Source: Aureispira sp. CCB-QB1
GTDB taxonomy: Bacteria; Bacteroidota; Bacteroidia; Chitinophagales; Saprospiraceae
Assembly: GCA_945870185.1 (NCBI GenBank)
Contig: CAMBRK010000018.1
Location: 1-64,000 of the forward strand
Reading direction: 5' to 3'
Length of the DNA: 64,000 nucleotides
The notes under the pieces are model-generated. The model had not been told where the DNA came from. It was given only the letters and a program-made list of their open reading frames with translations, and did no database searches. Positions 1 through 10,244 of this stretch are shown in pieces; the stretch's first letter is position 1, and each line of letters opens with the position of its first letter. The position numbers and the translations under genes were made by a program.

Positions 1-1603
1 CCTGACTTGTCCCCAGTAAATTTAGTGCGTTTTTAAATGGCTGAATATCAGTATTATAATGATTTTTTTATATAAATTTACCGCACTAAAGGGGTATTTG
101 GACATGAAAATCAGGGTTGTAAACACCGCATCAAAAGCCAAGGCGGTTCAAATAGTACGGTATCATAACAACAAACGAACTATATTGCACCATATCGGAT
201 CTGCTCATTCGGAAGCTGATTTGGATGAGCTTATATTATTAGCTGAAGAATGGATCAAAGATTTCTCAAAACAATTATCCATTTTTCCTGACGAAGGTCC
301 AAATAAGTTAATTCATCTCAATCACTGTACCTTTATTGGTGTACAATATAATTTTTTCTACCAGCAAATTAGTGTCGTACAGGATAAAATGGGATTTGCT
401 GACCTGCCACTCTTATTGAATGATTTAGTAACAATGAGAATTTTTGAACCTGCATCAAAACTTCGTTCCCTAGACCTGATGGAACAGTTTTTTGGTATAA
501 AACATAGCCGCAAGAGCTATTACAAGATAGCTCCCCAATGCGTAGATTTAAAAGAAAAGGTAGAGATGAAAGTAGTGGAGTTTGCAAAAGAGCATTATTC
601 GTTTAATTTTGATATTGTTTTTTATGATGTGACAACACTTTATTTTGAGACCTTCGAAGAAGATGACTTAAGAAAGAATGGTTTTTCCAAAGACAGTAAA
701 TCGCAACAACCTCAAATATTAGTGGCACTAATGGTTACCAAAGAAGGTTTTCCAATCGCATTTGAAGTATTCAGTGGAAATACTTTTGAAGGCCATACCA
801 TTATTCCTACCATACAAGATTTTATCGGTAGAAACAAAGTCAAAGCGTTTACAGTAGTCGCAGATGCAGCAATGATTAGTTCACAAAACATAACTCAATT
901 TAATCAAAATGAAATCAACTATATAGTAGGCGCAAGAATGGGTAATCTCTCACTAAAACTCCTTGAAACAGTAGACAAGCAAATCGTCAGAGCAGATGGT
1001 AAAAGTATAAGGATAAAGACAGAATTAGGATACTTAATTTGCAGTTATTCTGCTGTTCGTTACCGCAAAGATTTGTATGAAATGAACAAACAAATCGAAA
1101 AAGCAAAACAGGTAATACAAGTGCCATCCAAGAGCAAAAAACTAAAATTTACTACGACCAAAGATCAAAAACTGGAACTTAATGATGAGCTTATTGAGAA
1201 AACAAAAAAGTTACTTGGAATCAAAGGCTATTACACAAATTTAGAAGAAAAAATAGCGGACAATCAAACAATTATAGCACGTTATCACGAACTCTATAAA
1301 ATAGAACAGGCATTTAGAGTATCCAAAAGTGACCTGCAAACCAGACCCATATTCCATTTCAAGGAACAACCAATAAAACTGCACATACTGATATGTTTTA
1401 TGGCTTTAGTCATCTCCAAACACATCGAATTAAAAGCAGGTGTTTCGATAAGAAAATTCATAGATGAATCCAAAAAAATAGTAGATGGTCAAATCCTAAA
1501 TCACATAACCCATAAAACCGTCACTGTAAAAGCAGAGCAAACACCCAAAATGGCCGAATTGGTAGCTAAGTTATTTTCACCGCACTAAAAGGTACAAGTC
1601 AGG
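1..1603 (+). mobile_element. IS1634-type insertion sequence, complete within the window
   Basis: The element is bounded by imperfect terminal inverted repeats. The left end starts CCTGACTTGT at base 1 and has TTTAGTGCG at 21-29. The right end, read inward from 1603, starts CCTGACTTGT and has TTTTAGTGCG a few bases later. The transposase stop codon lies inside the right repeat. The left end also carries CGCACTAAA at 82-90, complementary to 21-29, so the DNA ahead of the transposase could form a hairpin. The left flank is outside the window, so no target-site duplication can be checked. The family assignment rests on the transposase. Confidence 0.85.
104..1588 (+). CDS. IS1634 family transposase (IS4 superfamily, DDE)
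   Basis: This 494-residue protein catalyses cut-and-paste transposition of the surrounding element. The N-terminus resembles other IS1634 transposases (MKIRVVNTASKAKAVQIVRY). The likely first catalytic Asp is in YDVTTLYFE, the second in VVADAAMIS, and the Glu in the YKIEQAFRVSKSDL motif near residue 420, which matches the Y-R-E-K signature of IS4-type enzymes. The ATG at 104 was chosen over an upstream start at 59 because homologues begin at MKIRVV and the upstream part overlaps the terminal hairpin. No frame disruption is seen, so the element may be active. Confidence 0.9.
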   Translation: MKIRVVNTASKAKAVQIVRYHNNKRTILHHIGSAHSEADLDELILLAEEWIKDFSKQLSIFPDEGPNKLIHLNHCTFIGVQYNFFYQQISVVQDKMGFADLPLLLNDLVTMRIFEPASKLRSLDLMEQFFGIKHSRKSYYKIAPQCVDLKEKVEMKVVEFAKEHYSFNFDIVFYDVTTLYFETFEEDDLRKNGFSKDSKSQQPQILVALMVTKEGFPIAFEVFSGNTFEGHTIIPTIQDFIGRNKVKAFTVVADAAMISSQNITQFNQNEINYIVGARMGNLSLKLLETVDKQIVRADGKSIRIKTELGYLICSYSAVRYRKDLYEMNKQIEKAKQVIQVPSKSKKLKFTTTKDQKLELNDELIEKTKKLLGIKGYYTNLEEKIADNQTIIARYHELYKIEQAFRVSKSDLQTRPIFHFKEQPIKLHILICFMALVISKHIELKAGVSIRKFIDESKKIVDGQILNHITHKTVTVKAEQTPKMAELVAKLFSPH

Positions 1604-1687
1604 AATGATGTAGTCTATGACCCTGAATCAGATATGTTTTTCACATCATCATACAAAAACGCAGTCGGCTTTAAGATCAATAAGTAA
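1604..1687 (+). pseudogene. 3' remnant of a gene interrupted by the IS
   Basis: Reading directly on from the right end of the IS there is an open frame of 27 codons ending in TAA at 1685. Its composition looks coding (NDVVYDPESDMFFTSSYK and so on) and it has no start codon of its own. It is probably the C-terminal end of a protein whose upstream part was separated by the insertion. The family is not recognised. Confidence 0.35.
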
Positions 1688-1705
1688 AAACATCGGTACA
1701 TATTT

Positions 1706-1789
1706 ATGAGCTATTTTATCATCACCACCTACAAACCCAACGATGGCTTCATCCTAGCCGAGTCCGCATCCAATGGACCTGGGAAGTAA
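1706..1789 (+). other. Short open frame, possible gene remnant
   Basis: A 27-codon ATG-initiated frame (MSYFIITTYKPNDGFILAES and so on) lies between the interrupted-gene remnant and the next lipoprotein gene. It has no clear ribosome binding site and no recognised domain. It could belong to the same decayed gene as 1604-1687 in another frame, or be chance. Confidence 0.2.
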
Positions 1790-1812
1790 TAATAATTTAA
1801 AAAAAAATCATT

Positions 1813-2199
1813 ATGAAATTTCAAATTTTTTTATTTTCTATACTTATATTGTGTAGCTCCTGCTCCAAAGAACTCGAGCCAGAACCATGTTCTGTTGCAT
1901 CTTTTTTAGGCACTTGGAAGGTCAAAGAAGATGCGTATTCTACAAATTGTGCTCTTGATGGTACAACAGAATTTACCATTGTAAAAGGAGACTGGCCAAA
2001 CCAAATAAAAATGAAGTTTGATCAAAGGGACGCGCTTGTATTTCAAGTGTGGGATTGTACTGCGAGTACTGGTGACTCAAATTTTGGTGCTGCTTCTAGT
2101 ATAAGTATGAAATATGGAAATGATAAGATCAGTCTTACAAAATTAGATATAGTATTTTTAATTCCATTGTACTGCAATATGACGTTGGTTAAGGAATAA
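1813..2199 (+). CDS. Small lipoprotein, lipocalin-like
   Basis: This is a 128-residue protein with a lipoprotein signal peptide: MKFQIFLFSILILCSSC, with the lipobox Cys at residue 17. It is followed by a Glu/Pro-rich linker. The FLGTWKVKEDAYS segment resembles the strand-1 GxW motif of small Bacteroidota lipocalin-like lipoproteins, so a small beta-barrel at the cell envelope is inferred. The start is the only in-frame ATG before the hydrophobic segment. It stands alone and ends ahead of a shared terminator facing the convergent hicA. The function is unknown. Confidence 0.7.
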   Translation: MKFQIFLFSILILCSSCSKELEPEPCSVASFLGTWKVKEDAYSTNCALDGTTEFTIVKGDWPNQIKMKFDQRDALVFQVWDCTASTGDSNFGAASSISMKYGNDKISLTKLDIVFLIPLYCNMTLVKE

Positions 2200-2269
2200 A
2201 AATTATAGTTTTAAAATACATTTTACAATTTATGATTAAACATACTATATTGATATTTTCTATCAAAAG

Positions 2270-2316
2270 AAAAATGCCAGCCTGAAGTTAATCTCAGTGC
2301 TGGCATCTTTATTTTT
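2270..2316. terminator. Bidirectional rho-independent terminator
   Basis: The stem ATGCCAGC (2274-2281) pairs with GCTGGCAT (2299-2306). CTGA and TCAG extend it internally around a single-base bulge. There is an A-rich left flank and a T-rich right flank. It lies between the convergent lipoprotein gene and hicA. Confidence 0.75.
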
Positions 2317-2345
2317 ATTTAATTGTTGAAAATTTACACACTTAG

Positions 2346-2552
2346 CTATTCAAACGCTGACTTATCTATTCCCGCTTGCTTTAATATTGCGAGTAATGTC
2401 CCTTTTTTTAAATCATTTCCACCATGAAAAGGAACGATAACAGTTTTATTGCTTTCAGCATTGTAGTACAGTTTATGTGAGCCCTTGGAGCGTTTTAAAT
2501 GAAATCCATTTTTTTCTAAAATTTTGATTAGAAACCTGGGGCTTTGGTTCAT
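2346..2552 (-). CDS. hicA: HicA family toxin (mRNA interferase)
   Basis: This 68-residue protein has the compact dsRBD-like HicA fold. It carries the conserved LKRSKGSHKLYYN segment with the catalytic His (GSH) near residue 26 and a second His in VPFHGGNDLKKGTL. The family cleaves mRNA in a ribosome-independent way and is neutralised by HicB. The ATG overlaps the hicB stop codon (ATGA), so the two are translationally coupled. The antitoxin gene comes first, the reverse of the classical hicAB order. No damage is visible. Confidence 0.88.
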   Translation of the reverse strand: MNQSPRFLIKILEKNGFHLKRSKGSHKLYYNAESNKTVIVPFHGGNDLKKGTLLAILKQAGIDKSAFE

Positions 2553-2773
2553 GCAATTTGCAAGTTTAACGAAAATTCTAAAACATTGCTATCGTCTGGA
2601 ATGGGTTCGCCTCTATCTTTCAACTCTTCAAGATAAAGTTCTATGGCTTCTTTAGCCATTTTAATGGCTTCATCTATGTCTTGTCCAAAGGTGATGCAAC
2701 CAGGTAATGCAGGAACGGAAACCGTATAACCACCTTCAGGTTCTTTATGCAAGTGAATTTTATAGGTGTACAT
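2549..2773 (-). CDS. hicB: HicB family antitoxin
   Basis: This 74-residue protein matches the HicB N-terminal fold (EPEGGYTVSVPALPGCITFG, then DEAIKMAKEAIELYLEEL). This domain binds and blocks HicA. The protein ends soon after the partial RNase H-like domain, so there is no room for the C-terminal DNA-binding domain of longer HicB proteins. Autoregulation would need another route. The gene is upstream of hicA with a 4-base overlap. Confidence 0.87.
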   Translation of the reverse strand: MYTYKIHLHKEPEGGYTVSVPALPGCITFGQDIDEAIKMAKEAIELYLEELKDRGEPIPDDSNVLEFSLNLQIA

Positions 2774-2841
2774 AGATTACGTTTTTATTTTTAAAAGCTG
2801 TAACGTTCAATTTTGTATTTTTATTTCAATACTTACCAACA

Positions 2842-4428
2842 TTAAAACCAAGACTTCTTAGATGTTGATCTTCGGGATGTAGTGGTTTTGACGCCTAGCA
2901 CGCCCAAAAGACCTCTGACTAAAGATGAAGCCACAGTTCTGCCTACCTGCTTGGTCACTTGACTATCCAATACTTTTTCTAAGGTCGATTTTTCTTGTCT
3001 GGTACTCGTTCGTGGTGCAGGCGCTGCTTTTGCTTGTTGTTCCTGAAGTTTTCGTTGATTTGCTTCGGATTGCGCCTCTTCTATTTTGCCGGAAAGGATT
3101 TCGTAGGCACTTTCTCGATTGATGACCTCATCGTATTTGTGTTTGATACGACTTTTGGCCATAATATTACTGATTTCTGAAGGGGTCAGCACGTCCATTC
3201 TCGACTGTGGTGCTCTGAGGTGACAGTGTACCAATGGAGTAGGCACACCCTTTTCGTTTAATGCTGCGATGATCGACTCTCCGATACCCAACTCTGTCAA
3301 TAATACATCTACCGAATAATAATCAGTGAGGGGATAATTTTCGGCAGTGAGTTTGATATCTTTTCTGTCTTTGGCAGTAAAAGCTCTTAGTGCATGTTGT
3401 ACCTTGAGACCGAGTTGACCCAATACTGCATCTGGAATATCTGTAGGGCTTTGAGTCACAAAAAATATACCTACACCTTTGGATCTGATGAGCTTGATGA
3501 TGGTTTCTATTTGATTGAGCAAAGCTTTACTGGCTTCATTGAAGATCAAGTGGGCTTCATCGATAAAGATACACAATTTGGGTTGTTCTATATCTCCTTC
3601 TTCAGGAAAGGTGCTGTATATCTCTGCCAACATCTGTAGCATGAATGTAGAAAATAACTTAGGTTTGTCCTGAATATCGGTGACCCTCAGTACGGAGATG
3701 TAACCTTTTCCTTCTTCATTGATACGTACCAAATCTTCCACATCAAAGGATCGCTCCCCAAAAAAGAGATCTCCTCCTTGCTGCTCTACTTCTATGACTT
3801 TACGCAGGATGGTACCTATTGTTGCGGATGAGACGGCACCATACTCGGCAGTGATAGCATCTTTACCTTCATTGGTAACAAAATTGAGTGCTTTTTTGAT
3901 ATCATCCAGATCTAAAAGCGGTAGCTGATTGTCATCACAATACTTAAATATCAGGGATACCACACTGGACTGGGTTTCGTTGAGTTCTAGTATCTTAGAA
4001 AAAAGTACCGGACCAAATTCAGTGACGGTGGCTCTAAGTCTTGCACCTGCATCATTGGATAAGGTCAAAAATTCTACTGGACTTCCTGATGGTGTAAAAG
4101 GTAATCCTATATTGCAATGTCTATCTTCTATTTTTTCGTTGGTAGTACCTGGTACAGCTACACCGGATAAGTCTCCTTTGATATCCATGACCAAGCAAGG
4201 CACACCTTTGGCTGACAATTGTTCTACAATGATCTGAAGTGTTTTGGTTTTACCTGTTCCTGTTGCTCCGGCTATCAGACCATGTCTATTGAGCGTTTTG
4301 AGCGGTACTTTGATGAAGGTATTGGTCATGATTTCACCATCCAATTTGGGGGCACCCAAAATGATAGCATCTCCTTTAAAAGTGTATGCTTCGGTGATTT
4401 CTGCTAAAAACTTATCTTTTTTACTCAT
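2842..4428 (-). CDS. HerA-like helicase / DUF853 family ATPase
   Basis: A 528-residue P-loop ATPase of the HerA/FtsK clan, resembling E. coli YjgR. Walker A is GATGTGKTKTLQ near residue 47. Walker B is LCIFIDEAHLIF near residue 290. SKGVGIFFVTQSPTDIPD carries the sensor-like Gln. The C-terminus is a Lys/Ala/Gln-rich coiled segment followed by a basic tail (TTTSRRSTSKKSWF). The family is thought to act as a hexameric DNA or protein translocase, and its physiological role is poorly known. The ATG at 4428 (MSKKDKF) is preferred over a TTG seven codons upstream. Its neighbour purA is on the same strand. Confidence 0.85.
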   Translation of the reverse strand: MSKKDKFLAEITEAYTFKGDAIILGAPKLDGEIMTNTFIKVPLKTLNRHGLIAGATGTGKTKTLQIIVEQLSAKGVPCLVMDIKGDLSGVAVPGTTNEKIEDRHCNIGLPFTPSGSPVEFLTLSNDAGARLRATVTEFGPVLFSKILELNETQSSVVSLIFKYCDDNQLPLLDLDDIKKALNFVTNEGKDAITAEYGAVSSATIGTILRKVIEVEQQGGDLFFGERSFDVEDLVRINEEGKGYISVLRVTDIQDKPKLFSTFMLQMLAEIYSTFPEEGDIEQPKLCIFIDEAHLIFNEASKALLNQIETIIKLIRSKGVGIFFVTQSPTDIPDAVLGQLGLKVQHALRAFTAKDRKDIKLTAENYPLTDYYSVDVLLTELGIGESIIAALNEKGVPTPLVHCHLRAPQSRMDVLTPSEISNIMAKSRIKHKYDEVINRESAYEILSGKIEEAQSEANQRKLQEQQAKAAPAPRTSTRQEKSTLEKVLDSQVTKQVGRTVASSLVRGLLGVLGVKTTTSRRSTSKKSWF

Positions 4429-4501
4429 TTTAAATCTATGGTTTTTCAACTGAATTATAAAAATACTAAATTCAAATACATTTAGTTAAATCGTATTGGG
4501 T

Positions 4502-5794
<1,293 letters not shown>

Positions 5795-5802
5795 TTAAAA
5801 GC

Positions 5803-5810
5803 CAAAATTA
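5803..5810 (-). promoter_or_regulatory. Bacteroidota -7 box (TAATTTTG) for purA
   Basis: It matches TAnnTTTG and lies 30 bases before the purA ATG on the minus strand. No convincing -33 TTG was found at the usual 17-23-base spacing. Confidence 0.4.
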
Positions 5811-5878
5811 TGAAAAATATATAACATAAATGCCTTCATTACAATTTATATCCACAGCTTTCCATGAAAAAGGCTTAA

Positions 5879-7195
5879 TCAAGCTACAACAGCATAATTA
5901 TCACCAAGATTTTTTGGTTTTGGAGTGTGAAGTTTTCCCAATGACTTTCCGATCACCAAGGCTACCATACAATCTCCGGTGATATTGATGATCGTGCGGC
6001 ACATGTCGAGTGGTCTATCCACTGCAAAAATCAATGCCAGACCTATAGCCATACTTTCTGCAGGAAGACCTAGTGATTCCAGTACTACTACCAACATGAT
6101 CAGTCCTGCACCCGGAACAGCAGCAGAACCAATAGATGCCAATGTAGCGGTAATGATAATGGAAAGCTGAGCCGTAAAAGATAAATCAAAATGCATGGCT
6201 TCGCAAATAAATACTGCAGCTACAGCTTGATACAAACTTGTACCATCCATATTTACGGTAGCTCCGAGAGGACATACAAAGCTGGTTACTTCTTTGTCCA
6301 CACCAAGATGTTCTTCTACTCTTTCCATAGTGACTGGCAATGTAGCTGCACTCGAACTGGTAGAGAATGCCAAAAGTTGCGCCGGTGTGATCGATTTATA
6401 AAAAAATGCAGGAGACTTTTTGACATACAAGGCAACTACCAATCCATAAAATAATGCCATTAACAAAAGACCCAATAATACCGTTAAGACATACCAACCC
6501 AACGCTACAAACAGGTCAGGATTGGTAATCTCGGTAATGAGCGATGCTAATAATGAAAATACGGCAATGGGTGCCATCAACATGATCATATCGACCATTT
6601 TCATGATGACTTCATTGGCTCCAGTGAAAAAATCTGTCACAGGCTGGCCTATCTTTTTGTCTACCAAAAGCAGTGCTATACCAAAAAAGATGGCAAAAAA
6701 GATGACTTGCAACATATTAGTATTGACGCTCGCTGCTTTAAAGAAGTTGTCTGGTACCATGTCCACCAAAAATTGAAGTGGTTCTGAAGGCTGTGACACT
6801 GCTGCGGTTTGGATTTTTTCTTTCATGGTTTCGCCATTGGCTATGGTCAATTGTTGGATCGTCTCTGCACTGACACTCTCACCGGGTTGGATGATATTTA
6901 CCATGATTAAGCCTATAGATACTGCAATTACTGTGGTGGCTATATACAGTACAAAAGTCCTGATACCCATGGTTTTAAATTTGCTGATATCGTGTAGGTC
7001 CACGATCCCTTTGATCAGTGATACCAAAATGAGTGGTATAGCGATAAGCTTGAGCATATTGATAAAAATAGTACCAAAAGGTTTGATCCAATCTTTGACT
7101 ATTTCCTGACCACCTAGGTTACTAGCCATGATACCAAAGATAATACCTGCTACCATACCGATGAGTATCTTCCAGTGTAGTGCCAATTTGCCCAT
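5879..7195 (-). CDS. Dicarboxylate/amino acid:cation symporter (DAACS/SLC1 family)
   Basis: This 438-residue, multi-spanning inner-membrane carrier couples uptake of glutamate, aspartate or C4-dicarboxylates to Na+ or H+. Family features seen are the serine-rich re-entrant loop STSSSAATLPVTMERVEEHLGV, the ion/substrate-binding motif NMDGTSLYQAVAAVFI, and near the C-terminus FAVDRPLDMCRTIINITGD with the substrate-binding Asp/Arg/Asn residues. The N-terminus (HWKILIGMVAGIIFGI) is the usual first helix. The substrate cannot be fixed from sequence. It is transcribed divergently from the acetyltransferase gene. Confidence 0.92.
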   Translation of the reverse strand: MGKLALHWKILIGMVAGIIFGIMASNLGGQEIVKDWIKPFGTIFINMLKLIAIPLILVSLIKGIVDLHDISKFKTMGIRTFVLYIATTVIAVSIGLIMVNIIQPGESVSAETIQQLTIANGETMKEKIQTAAVSQPSEPLQFLVDMVPDNFFKAASVNTNMLQVIFFAIFFGIALLLVDKKIGQPVTDFFTGANEVIMKMVDMIMLMAPIAVFSLLASLITEITNPDLFVALGWYVLTVLLGLLLMALFYGLVVALYVKKSPAFFYKSITPAQLLAFSTSSSAATLPVTMERVEEHLGVDKEVTSFVCPLGATVNMDGTSLYQAVAAVFICEAMHFDLSFTAQLSIIITATLASIGSAAVPGAGLIMLVVVLESLGLPAESMAIGLALIFAVDRPLDMCRTIINITGDCMVALVIGKSLGKLHTPKPKNLGDNYAVVA

Positions 7196-7502
7196 ATTAA
7201 TATATATTGTAATGTTGATTTAAAGTGTAAAGCAAATCAAAAAAAATGGAATCACAAAACAGTATATAGACAAATGCAAAAATTACAATAGCTTTTTCAA
7301 CTCTTGTTTCATTCTTGCAAAGAATATGAGCCTCTCCTTTTCGCCTGCGTGCGTGATGAATGTTGAAAAGTGTTTATATTTACAATAGTTTTATTAGTTA
7401 GAAAAACAAACTATCAGTATTAAATTAAACTCAAGAATATTTAATAACATAAGTATTATTATTTTTTAGCTTTGTGCTAATAATATATAAATTTTATTGA
7501 CA
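7196..7502. other. Divergent intergenic region (307 bases) with a palindrome
   Basis: The region separates the divergent symporter and acetyltransferase genes. It holds the -7 box described separately and a dyad ATTCTT-GCA-AAGAAT at 7311-7325, a possible operator. No gene is seen. Confidence 0.5.
7467..7474 (+). promoter_or_regulatory. Bacteroidota -7 box (TAGCTTTG)
   Basis: A TAnnTTTG match 28 bases before the acetyltransferase ATG. The -33 region is not convincing. Confidence 0.45.
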
Positions 7503-8051
7503 ATGTCCCTGACCTTCACCACAGCATCTACAGACCACCATATCCACCAAATTTTAGCTCTCCAAAAAGAGAACTTACGAGGTACCAAAAGCTTGGATAC
7601 AGAAGCTGATCAGGGTTTTGTGACCGTCTCACATGATTTTGACCTGCTTCGAGATATGAACGATGCTTGTGCACATGTCATAGCGCTCGATGGTGATCAG
7701 ATAGCAGGCTATGCACTAGCTATGGTCAGGGATTTTAAATACAAGATTCCTATTCTAACGCCAATGTTTGACTTATTAGATAGTCTCGAGTATGGCGGCA
7801 AACATATAAAAGACTATACCTACCTAGTAATGGGACAAGTGTGTGTAGGAGAAAACTACCGCGGACAAGGCGTATTCGCTGGCTTATACCAAAAGTATTT
7901 TGAAACTTACAAAGGGTCTTTTGACTATATCATCACAGAGATAGCTGCCCGCAATACCCGATCCATGCGCGCGCACAACAATGTAGGTTTTCAGGAAATT
8001 TACAGGTATGATGAACCTGGAATGGAAGAGTGGGTTGTGGTTTTGTATTAG
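7503..8051 (+). CDS. GNAT family N-acetyltransferase
   Basis: This 182-residue protein has the acetyl-CoA-binding motif A of the GNAT fold: VMGQVCVGENYRGQGVFAGL, with the R-G-Q-G loop. It is followed by the motif-B-like TEIAARNTRSMRAHNNVGFQE, typical of amino-group acetyltransferases. The N-terminus (HQILALQKENLRGTKS) resembles a Bacteroidota subfamily of unknown substrate. The ATG at 7503 is preferred over a TTG two codons upstream. It is monocistronic by context. Confidence 0.82.
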   Translation: MSLTFTTASTDHHIHQILALQKENLRGTKSLDTEADQGFVTVSHDFDLLRDMNDACAHVIALDGDQIAGYALAMVRDFKYKIPILTPMFDLLDSLEYGGKHIKDYTYLVMGQVCVGENYRGQGVFAGLYQKYFETYKGSFDYIITEIAARNTRSMRAHNNVGFQEIYRYDEPGMEEWVVVLY

Positions 8052-8153
8052 AAATGATAAAGTTTGTGTCACCTTAGAGACACATAACTACTTATTGCAA
8101 GCCAAAATCTCCCAAGAGTCTTCTAGGCGACTATTAATGTAATTCAGATGCTA

Positions 8154-8161
8154 TACTTTTG
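8154..8161 (+). promoter_or_regulatory. Bacteroidota -7 box (TACTTTTG)
   Basis: A TAnnTTTG match 34 bases before the VWA-protein start codon. No -33 TTG is obvious. Confidence 0.4.
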
Positions 8162-8195
8162 ATAACATATTATTTCACCTATAAAAATATATGTT

Positions 8196-10244
8196 ATGAG
8201 TACGGTATTCAAATTAGTATTGCAATGTTGTTTGCTTATGTTTTCAGAACAAGATGTACAAAAGACTTCTAAACCTTATTTTCTTGCATCGAATACTACC
8301 ACGATAGAAGGAAAGGTAAGAGACGGAAAAACGGGAGAAGCTATAGCTTTTGGTAGTGTTCAGCTTTTTAGAAATGGTGTCCTGATCACGGGGACAAGTA
8401 CAGACCTTGATGGCCACTATTTCTTGGCTGACATACAGGCTGGCACCTACGATATGGAAGCAAGCTATGTAGGATATGCTCCTCAAAGACAGACTGGTAT
8501 AGTCGTTTCAGCAGGCAAAGTCAATCGGGTCAATTTTGATCTTTCAGATGATGCCATTTTATTGGATCTAGGTGTCGAAATTAAAGGATATAAGGTACCT
8601 TTGATAAAGATGGACAACACCACACAAGGTAAAACGATCACACAAGATAACATCAGAGTCTTACCAACAAAGCAAATCAACGATATTCAAGCTACCCATG
8701 CGGGTATATCATCCAGAGATGGAGGCGATATTTCTGTAAGGGGTTCTAGGTCAAATGAAACAGTGTACTTCCTAGACGGAGTGAGAGTGACAGGAAATCA
8801 AATACCGCAAAGTGAAATTCAGGGTCAGGAATCCTATGAAAAGATCAAAGAAAATTCATTTTATAGTACCGAACATGAATCTGTTTCAACCTTTGCCTTG
8901 GATGTGGATAAAGCAGCATACAGTAATGTCAGAAGATTTATTGAAAATGATGAGCTGCCACCTATTGATGCCGTTAGAATCGAAGAAATGATCAATTATT
9001 TCCCTTATTCATATCCTGAACCAAAAGGAAAAGATATCTTAGCAGTTCATACGCAGCTAACTGCTTGCCCTTGGAATGATGACATGGAGTTGCTTCACAT
9101 TGGTGTACAAAGCAAAAAGATGGACATAAGTGCTATGCCCCTTTCTAATCTTGTGTTTTTAGTGGATGTTTCGGGTAGTATGGATGATGAAAATAAACTA
9201 CCCTTGGTTATAGAATCCATGAAAATACTTATGCAACAACTTAGACCTGACGATCGGGTAGCTATTGTCACCTATGCAGGAAGAGCGTCTGTGCCATTAC
9301 AATCTACTAGAGTAGCAGAAAAAGATAAAATCATGACCGTCTTAGACCAATTGCAAGCAGGTGGAAGTACTGCAGGTGCACAGGGCATCATTACAGCTTA
9401 TGAAATAGCCGTACAAAATTTCATAAAAGATGGTAATAATCGAGTCATTTTAGCCACCGATGGTGATTTTAACGTAGGTGTTGCTGACAACAAATCACTG
9501 GAAAAGCTTATAGAAGAAAAACGAAATACTGGTGTATTTCTTTCTGTACTGGGATATGGAATGGGCAATTACAAAGACGACAAACTTCAGATTCTTGCAG
9601 ACAAGGGCAACGGTAATCATGCTTACATTGATGATAGAGACGAAGCCATCAAAGTACTAGCTTCTGAGTTTGGCGGCACTATGTACACTTTGGCAAAAGA
9701 TGTAAAGTTTCAAATCGAGTTCAACCCAGCGGTGGTCCAACATTATAGATTGGTGGGCTACGAAAACAGGTTGTTGGCAAAAGAAGATTTTAATAATGAC
9801 CAAAAAGATGGCGGTGAGTTGGGAATGGGCCACCAAATGACTGCTATTTACGAAATTATACGCCACGAAACATTAGATGTCGATGTCTTGAAATACGCAC
9901 CTGAACCAAAACCCAAAAAGGAAGGCAAATTTCTGGATGAATTGGCTACTATCAAGTTTAGATACAAAGACCCAAATGGCAATAAAAGCAAAAAATGGGA
10001 ACAAGTCATTAAAAATCAATTTACCAACCTAGATGATGTAAGCGCTGATGTCAGATTTTCACTTGCCGTAGCGCATGGTTCATTGATTTTGAGAAATACA
10101 GAGACGGTGTATGACAAATCCATAGAAAGTGTCATTAGCATGGCTTCCCAAGCCATCAAAGATGATGAATCAAAACATAAAAAAGAATTTATCACATTAA
10201 TGGAAATGGTCTCTGAGCTAAAGGATACTGAAAATGAAAATTAA
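8196..10244 (+). CDS. YfbK-like von Willebrand factor A surface protein with carboxypeptidase-regulatory and plug-like segments
   Basis: A 682-residue protein in three parts. Residues about 35-110 form a carboxypeptidase regulatory-like beta-sandwich (TTIEGKVRDGKTGEAIAFGS). Residues about 145-205 resemble a TonB-receptor plug fragment (ISVRGSRSNETVYFLDGVRV). From about 230 on there is a YfbK-type N-terminal region, then a VWA domain with the metal-ion-dependent adhesion motif DVSGS near residue 322, and a DUF3520-like C-terminus. The N-terminus is hydrophobic with a poor signal-peptide cleavage site, so export is probable but not certain. YfbK-type proteins bind partners through VWA, and the partner here is unknown. 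Confidence 0.82.
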   Translation: MSTVFKLVLQCCLLMFSEQDVQKTSKPYFLASNTTTIEGKVRDGKTGEAIAFGSVQLFRNGVLITGTSTDLDGHYFLADIQAGTYDMEASYVGYAPQRQTGIVVSAGKVNRVNFDLSDDAILLDLGVEIKGYKVPLIKMDNTTQGKTITQDNIRVLPTKQINDIQATHAGISSRDGGDISVRGSRSNETVYFLDGVRVTGNQIPQSEIQGQESYEKIKENSFYSTEHESVSTFALDVDKAAYSNVRRFIENDELPPIDAVRIEEMINYFPYSYPEPKGKDILAVHTQLTACPWNDDMELLHIGVQSKKMDISAMPLSNLVFLVDVSGSMDDENKLPLVIESMKILMQQLRPDDRVAIVTYAGRASVPLQSTRVAEKDKIMTVLDQLQAGGSTAGAQGIITAYEIAVQNFIKDGNNRVILATDGDFNVGVADNKSLEKLIEEKRNTGVFLSVLGYGMGNYKDDKLQILADKGNGNHAYIDDRDEAIKVLASEFGGTMYTLAKDVKFQIEFNPAVVQHYRLVGYENRLLAKEDFNNDQKDGGELGMGHQMTAIYEIIRHETLDVDVLKYAPEPKPKKEGKFLDELATIKFRYKDPNGNKSKKWEQVIKNQFTNLDDVSADVRFSLAVAHGSLILRNTETVYDKSIESVISMASQAIKDDESKHKKEFITLMEMVSELKDTENEN

